Source: Novosphingobium sp. Gsoil 351
Lineage (GTDB): Bacteria; Pseudomonadota; Alphaproteobacteria; Sphingomonadales; Sphingomonadaceae
Length of the DNA stretch: 64,000 nucleotides
Direction: 5' to 3'
Assembly (NCBI RefSeq): GCF_009707465.1
Contig: NZ_CP046120.1
Location: 1,455,501 to 1,519,500, forward strand
Shown here: positions 61,088-64,000 of the stretch, piece by piece
How positions within the stretch are numbered: the first letter of the stretch is position 1
Layout of the letters: every line of letters begins with the position of its first letter
Made by a program: the position numbers and the translations under genes
Notes under the pieces: generated by a model
What the model was told of the DNA's origin: nothing
The model's input: only the letters and a program-made list of their open reading frames with translations
Databases searched by the model: none

Positions 61088-62419
61088 TTACTCCGCGGGC
61101 TGAAGTGTCCGCGCGCGCCGTGTCGACAATACCCGCAACCGCTCGATGGCGCGCGTCACCACCGCATTGCGCGCCATCCACGCCCAGTATTCGCGATACT
61201 TCGCGTCCTCCGCCGCCAAGTGCCTTTCCTCGGTCTTGGCGCGCCACCAGTAGACGGCGCTGACGAGGGCGAGGATCGCGGTGTTGCGGATCGCGTCGGC
61301 GGTGGTTCCGGTGGTCAGGAAGGGCAGCGTCGAGAGCCACCAGAAGGCGTTCTTGCTGAGGTACGCAGGGTGGCGGGTGAACGCGTACGGCCCGTTGGTC
61401 AGCACGCCGCGGTAGGTCAGGTTGCTGAAGCGCAGGCCGAACGCGACGGTCGCCCAGGCGTAGATCGCGGTCAGTGTCACCAGCGCAGCCCCCCAGGTCC
61501 AAAGCAGTGTGGGGTGCGCGCCCAGCCAGACGGCCCAGTCGGCGCTGGCGGGGTGGTAGTCGAGGGGGCCGCCCTGCCCCATCAGGATGAACGGCGGGTA
61601 GCAGATCAGCGCCGCCAGCCAGCCGTCGAGATGCGGGTTGGCGGAGCGGATGTGGGCGTCGAGCGGCTTGCATGTCAGCAGATAGCCGACCATCGCGATC
61701 TGCACGTCGACGACGAACATCGCTTCCATCAACAGCGTCGCCAGTTGCACCGGATCGCCGAGGATCGCGGCGAAATCGGCTTGCACGACCAGCGCGAAGC
61801 CGGGCGGCAGGATCGAGATCATGAACGCGGTGAAGAAGCCTTTCACCGCCCAGCCGCGCAAGTGGTGGCGGACATGAGCGGGGTCGTAAGCCTCGCGCCC
61901 GATCAGCATCGCGCCGAAGTGCCACGCGCCGTCGCGCGGGTTAACCAGCACCCGGTCGAGCCACGGAACGTAGAGCAGCGAACCGGCCAGCAGCAGCGGC
62001 GCGGCGGCGCTCAGCACTTCCATCGCGAACAGGTATTGCCCCTGCCAGTACCACCGCGCGAGGAAGTAGAGCGCGGCGATCAGCCCCCAGGCGGCCCACA
62101 GCCCGGCCAGCTTGGTGATCGCGGTTTCCATCGCCGCGGAAAGGGCTCGCGGGCGACTCCAGTCGATCCCGGTCGATGCGCGGCGGTGGACCTTTTCGAT
62201 CAGCAGCGACCACGCGACCATCGGCAGCGCTGAGAACAGCACCGCGGCGAGCGCGGCATAGGGCCCGGAGAGCGGCGTGCGCGGTCCCGGGATGTTCAGC
62301 AAATCGGCGACGCTCGCCCACTCGCGGCAGACGACGATCCACACGCAAAGCCCGGCCAACCCGGCGAGGCCGACGCCCGCCGAAACGTCGCTGGCGGGCC
62401 GGGGATCGGATGCGCTCAT
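61088..62419 (-). CDS. Isoprenylcysteine methyltransferase-like membrane protein
   Basis: A 443-residue protein with about ten hydrophobic segments. Only the C-terminal 100 residues are recognisable: NGPYAFTRHPAYLSKNAFWW and the later EERHLAAEDAKYREYW match the ICMT/PEMT/NnrU methyltransferase signature (RHPxYxxK plus downstream E-E). The N-terminal 300 residues are long for this family and unfamiliar. The substrate is unknown. It is convergent with the gshA operon, with 3 nt between the stops. Confidence 0.8.
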   Translation of the reverse strand: MSASDPRPASDVSAGVGLAGLAGLCVWIVVCREWASVADLLNIPGPRTPLSGPYAALAAVLFSALPMVAWSLLIEKVHRRASTGIDWSRPRALSAAMETAITKLAGLWAAWGLIAALYFLARWYWQGQYLFAMEVLSAAAPLLLAGSLLYVPWLDRVLVNPRDGAWHFGAMLIGREAYDPAHVRHHLRGWAVKGFFTAFMISILPPGFALVVQADFAAILGDPVQLATLLMEAMFVVDVQIAMVGYLLTCKPLDAHIRSANPHLDGWLAALICYPPFILMGQGGPLDYHPASADWAVWLGAHPTLLWTWGAALVTLTAIYAWATVAFGLRFSNLTYRGVLTNGPYAFTRHPAYLSKNAFWWLSTLPFLTTGTTADAIRNTAILALVSAVYWWRAKTEERHLAAEDAKYREYWAWMARNAVVTRAIERLRVLSTRRARTLQPAE

Positions 62420-62470
62420 AGGCGCGCGGGTTTAGCGGGGGAGGGTTAAAGGCGCGGTAACACCGGGGGC

Positions 62471-62590
62471 GATCCTCCCCTGCAAGGGGAGGTGTCAGCC
62501 CTCTTGGGCTGACGGAGGGGTGCCGACGCTGGCGGGGACACCCCTCCGCCTCCGCTTCGCTCCGGCACCTCCCCCCACAGGGGGAGGATC
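62471..62590. repeat. Palindromic repeat between the ICMT-like and bamB genes
   Basis: The outer arms GATCCTCCCCTGCAAGGGG (62471) and CCCCACAGGGGGAGGATC (to 62590) are inverted, and each is a small hairpin. Inner inverted pairs include TCAGCC...GGCTGA and GGAGGGGTG...CACCCCTCC. It belongs to the same dispersed class as the other spacer repeats. The right end stops 3 bp from the bamB stop codon. Confidence 0.75.
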
Positions 62591-62593
62591 ATC

Positions 62594-63952
62594 TCACCGA
62601 AACGCCGTGATCCTGCCGCTGTCGTCGAGAATATACAGCATGTTGTTGGCCACCACCGGCGCCAGGCTGACCGGATCGCTCAGCTTGGTGAACGGGGTCA
62701 TCGTGCCGTCGGCGGCGTTGATCGAGACGACGTCGCCGCGCATGTTGGCGACCCACAACCGGTCGCCGGCGAGGACCGGGCCGGTCCAGTAGAACTCGCC
62801 CTTCTTCTTGTCCGCGTTCTTGTACTGCTGGAGCTGGGCGATCCAGCGGACCTTGCCGCTGGCGCGCGCCAGGCACAGCAGCCGCGAATCGTCGGTCAGC
62901 ACGAAGATCCATTCCCCCGCGATCGCCGGGGTCGAGATGCCCGCAAGGTTGAGCTCCCAGATGCGCTGGCCGGTGACCAGTTCGTAGGCGGCCATGCGCC
63001 CGCCCTGACCCAGCGCATAGACCCGGCCGCGGTCGATGATCGGATCGGCGTCGATATCGGTCAGCGTCGCGACCGAGGTCGCGATGCTGGTCCGCGCCAG
63101 CGCGTCGGTCCAAAGTTGGCGGCCGTTCTCATAACGATAGGCCGTCAACTCGCCCGAACTGTAGCCGGCGATCACCGTCCCTTGCCCGGCGGCGGGTGCC
63201 GCCACGCCGAAGACCCCGGCAGAGGCCTGCGCCCCGCCCTCGTTCCACAGCGGCTTGCCGTCGGCGGCATTGAGCGCGAAGATCTGGTTGTCCTGGGTCA
63301 TCACATAGATCGCGTCGAACGCGATCGTGGGCGATCCCCGCAGCGGACCCGCGGGCTTGACCCGCCAGATCTGGCTGCCGTTGGTGGCATCGAGCGCGGC
63401 GACTTCGCCCAGCCCGGTGGTCACGTAGACGCGGTTGTCGGCAAAGCTGACCCCGCCGCCGAACACCGAGGAGTTGTTCTCCTCCATGCGCAGCTTGACG
63501 CTCCACTTCTCGGCGCCGGTGTTGGCGTCGAACGCATGGACCGCGCCGGCGGTGTCGAACGCGAACAGCTGCCCGCCGCCGATGACCGGCGCCGCGGCGA
63601 GCCGCTGGCTCGGCTTGGACCCGGCGATGCTCGCGCTCCAGGCCTTGGTCGGGCTCGCGGACAGGGCGAGATTGCCATAGCTCTTACCGGCGTTGCCGCC
63701 CGGCTGGCCCCATTCGGTGTTCGTCTCGGCAGGCGGCAGGACCACGGCGACGGCCGCCAGCGAAGGGTCGACCTTGGCCCCGCTCTCGATCCGGCTGAGC
63801 ACCGGCATGCGGTTGCCCAGCGTGGGCGTGGTCTTGGGCTTCTTGTTGCCGCCCACTATCCCGCAGGACGCGACCGAAACCGCCAGCAGCACGACGAGGG
63901 GCGCGGCCAGCAAGCGGCGAGCGCCAGGACTGCTGCGAAAGGTACGATTCAT
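62594..63952 (-). CDS. BamB-like PQQ-repeat outer-membrane lipoprotein
   Basis: A 452-residue eight-bladed beta-propeller lipoprotein resembling BamB, the scaffold of the outer-membrane protein assembly machine. Lipobox VASC (Cys30) and PQQ-type blades are visible: VHAFDANTGAEKWSVKLRME, VAALDATNGSQIWRVKPAG, IFALNAADGKPLWNEGG and ELVTGQRIWELNLAG. ATG at 63950-63952 (MNRTFRSSPG) has GAGGA 7 nt upstream. Confidence 0.92.
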   Translation of the reverse strand: MNRTFRSSPGARRLLAAPLVVLLAVSVASCGIVGGNKKPKTTPTLGNRMPVLSRIESGAKVDPSLAAVAVVLPPAETNTEWGQPGGNAGKSYGNLALSASPTKAWSASIAGSKPSQRLAAAPVIGGGQLFAFDTAGAVHAFDANTGAEKWSVKLRMEENNSSVFGGGVSFADNRVYVTTGLGEVAALDATNGSQIWRVKPAGPLRGSPTIAFDAIYVMTQDNQIFALNAADGKPLWNEGGAQASAGVFGVAAPAAGQGTVIAGYSSGELTAYRYENGRQLWTDALARTSIATSVATLTDIDADPIIDRGRVYALGQGGRMAAYELVTGQRIWELNLAGISTPAIAGEWIFVLTDDSRLLCLARASGKVRWIAQLQQYKNADKKKGEFYWTGPVLAGDRLWVANMRGDVVSINAADGTMTPFTKLSDPVSLAPVVANNMLYILDDSGRITAFR

Positions 63953-63971
63953 CGGGAAATCCTCATCGGGC

Positions 63972-64000
63972 TCATTGTGCCGGCGCGGGCGCCGCACCCC
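63972..64000 (-). CDS. Possible C-terminal end of an upstream gene
   Basis: Reading into the window on the minus strand, one frame gives GAAPAPAQ then TGA, 19 nt before the bamB start. This Ala/Pro-rich end would fit a tetratricopeptide (YfgM-like) protein often upstream of bamB, but too little is visible to be sure. Confidence 0.35.

Overview
This window looks like the chromosome of a GC-rich alphaproteobacterium of the order Sphingomonadales (Sphingomonas/Novosphingobium-like). The support is the uniformly high GC, the close match of the ribosomal and elongation-factor proteins to sphingomonad forms, a sphingomonad-style TonB receptor, an IS481-type insertion sequence, and many short palindromic spacer repeats typical of that group. 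The assignment rests on recognition, not on a database search.

Region 1 (1-12,000, minus strand) is the merged str-S10-spc ribosomal cluster. It is transcribed right to left: rpsL, rpsG, fusA, tuf, then a clear intrinsic terminator, then rpsJ, rplC, rplD, rplW, rplB, rpsS, rplV, rpsC, rplP, rpmC, rpsQ, rplN, rplX, rplE, rpsN and rpsH (cut by the window edge). Region 2 (12,000-17,200) holds a PilZ protein, a TonB-dependent receptor and a YezD-like small protein (both frameshifted), a 279-bp nested palindrome and an intact IS481-family element.

Region 3 (17,188-39,071, minus strand) is the most striking part. It encodes a type I secretion system together with its apparent substrate, a giant RTX/LapA-like adhesin of about 4,960 residues. 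The order of transcription is adhesin, OmpA-family protein, TolC-type channel, ABC exporter, SleB-type cell-wall hydrolase, HlyD-type adaptor. The adhesin carries 4.58 apparently identical tandem copies of a 1068-bp unit, a candidate LapG-type cleavage motif near its N-terminus, and an unusually long extension after its RTX repeats.

Region 4 (39,400-49,600) carries ergothioneine synthesis (egtB-egtD), the heme-export genes ccmA-ccmB, an amino-acid permease (frameshifted), phhB, and a translationally coupled run of serine hydrolase, nudC, FrnE-like oxidoreductase and SDR. Region 5 (49,600-64,000) carries mutY divergent from dciA, two DsbA-like proteins, smc, soxR with a near-consensus SoxR box, a glyoxalase-fold protein, ubiA, rsmE, gshA, a small monooxygenase, an isoprenylcysteine-methyltransferase-like membrane protein, and a BamB-like lipoprotein.

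Five loci (yezD, the TonB receptor, the adhesin at three points, the permease, dciA) contain reading-frame breaks. Nearly all are repaired by removing one base, so single-base insertion errors in this assembly are at least as likely as real mutations.
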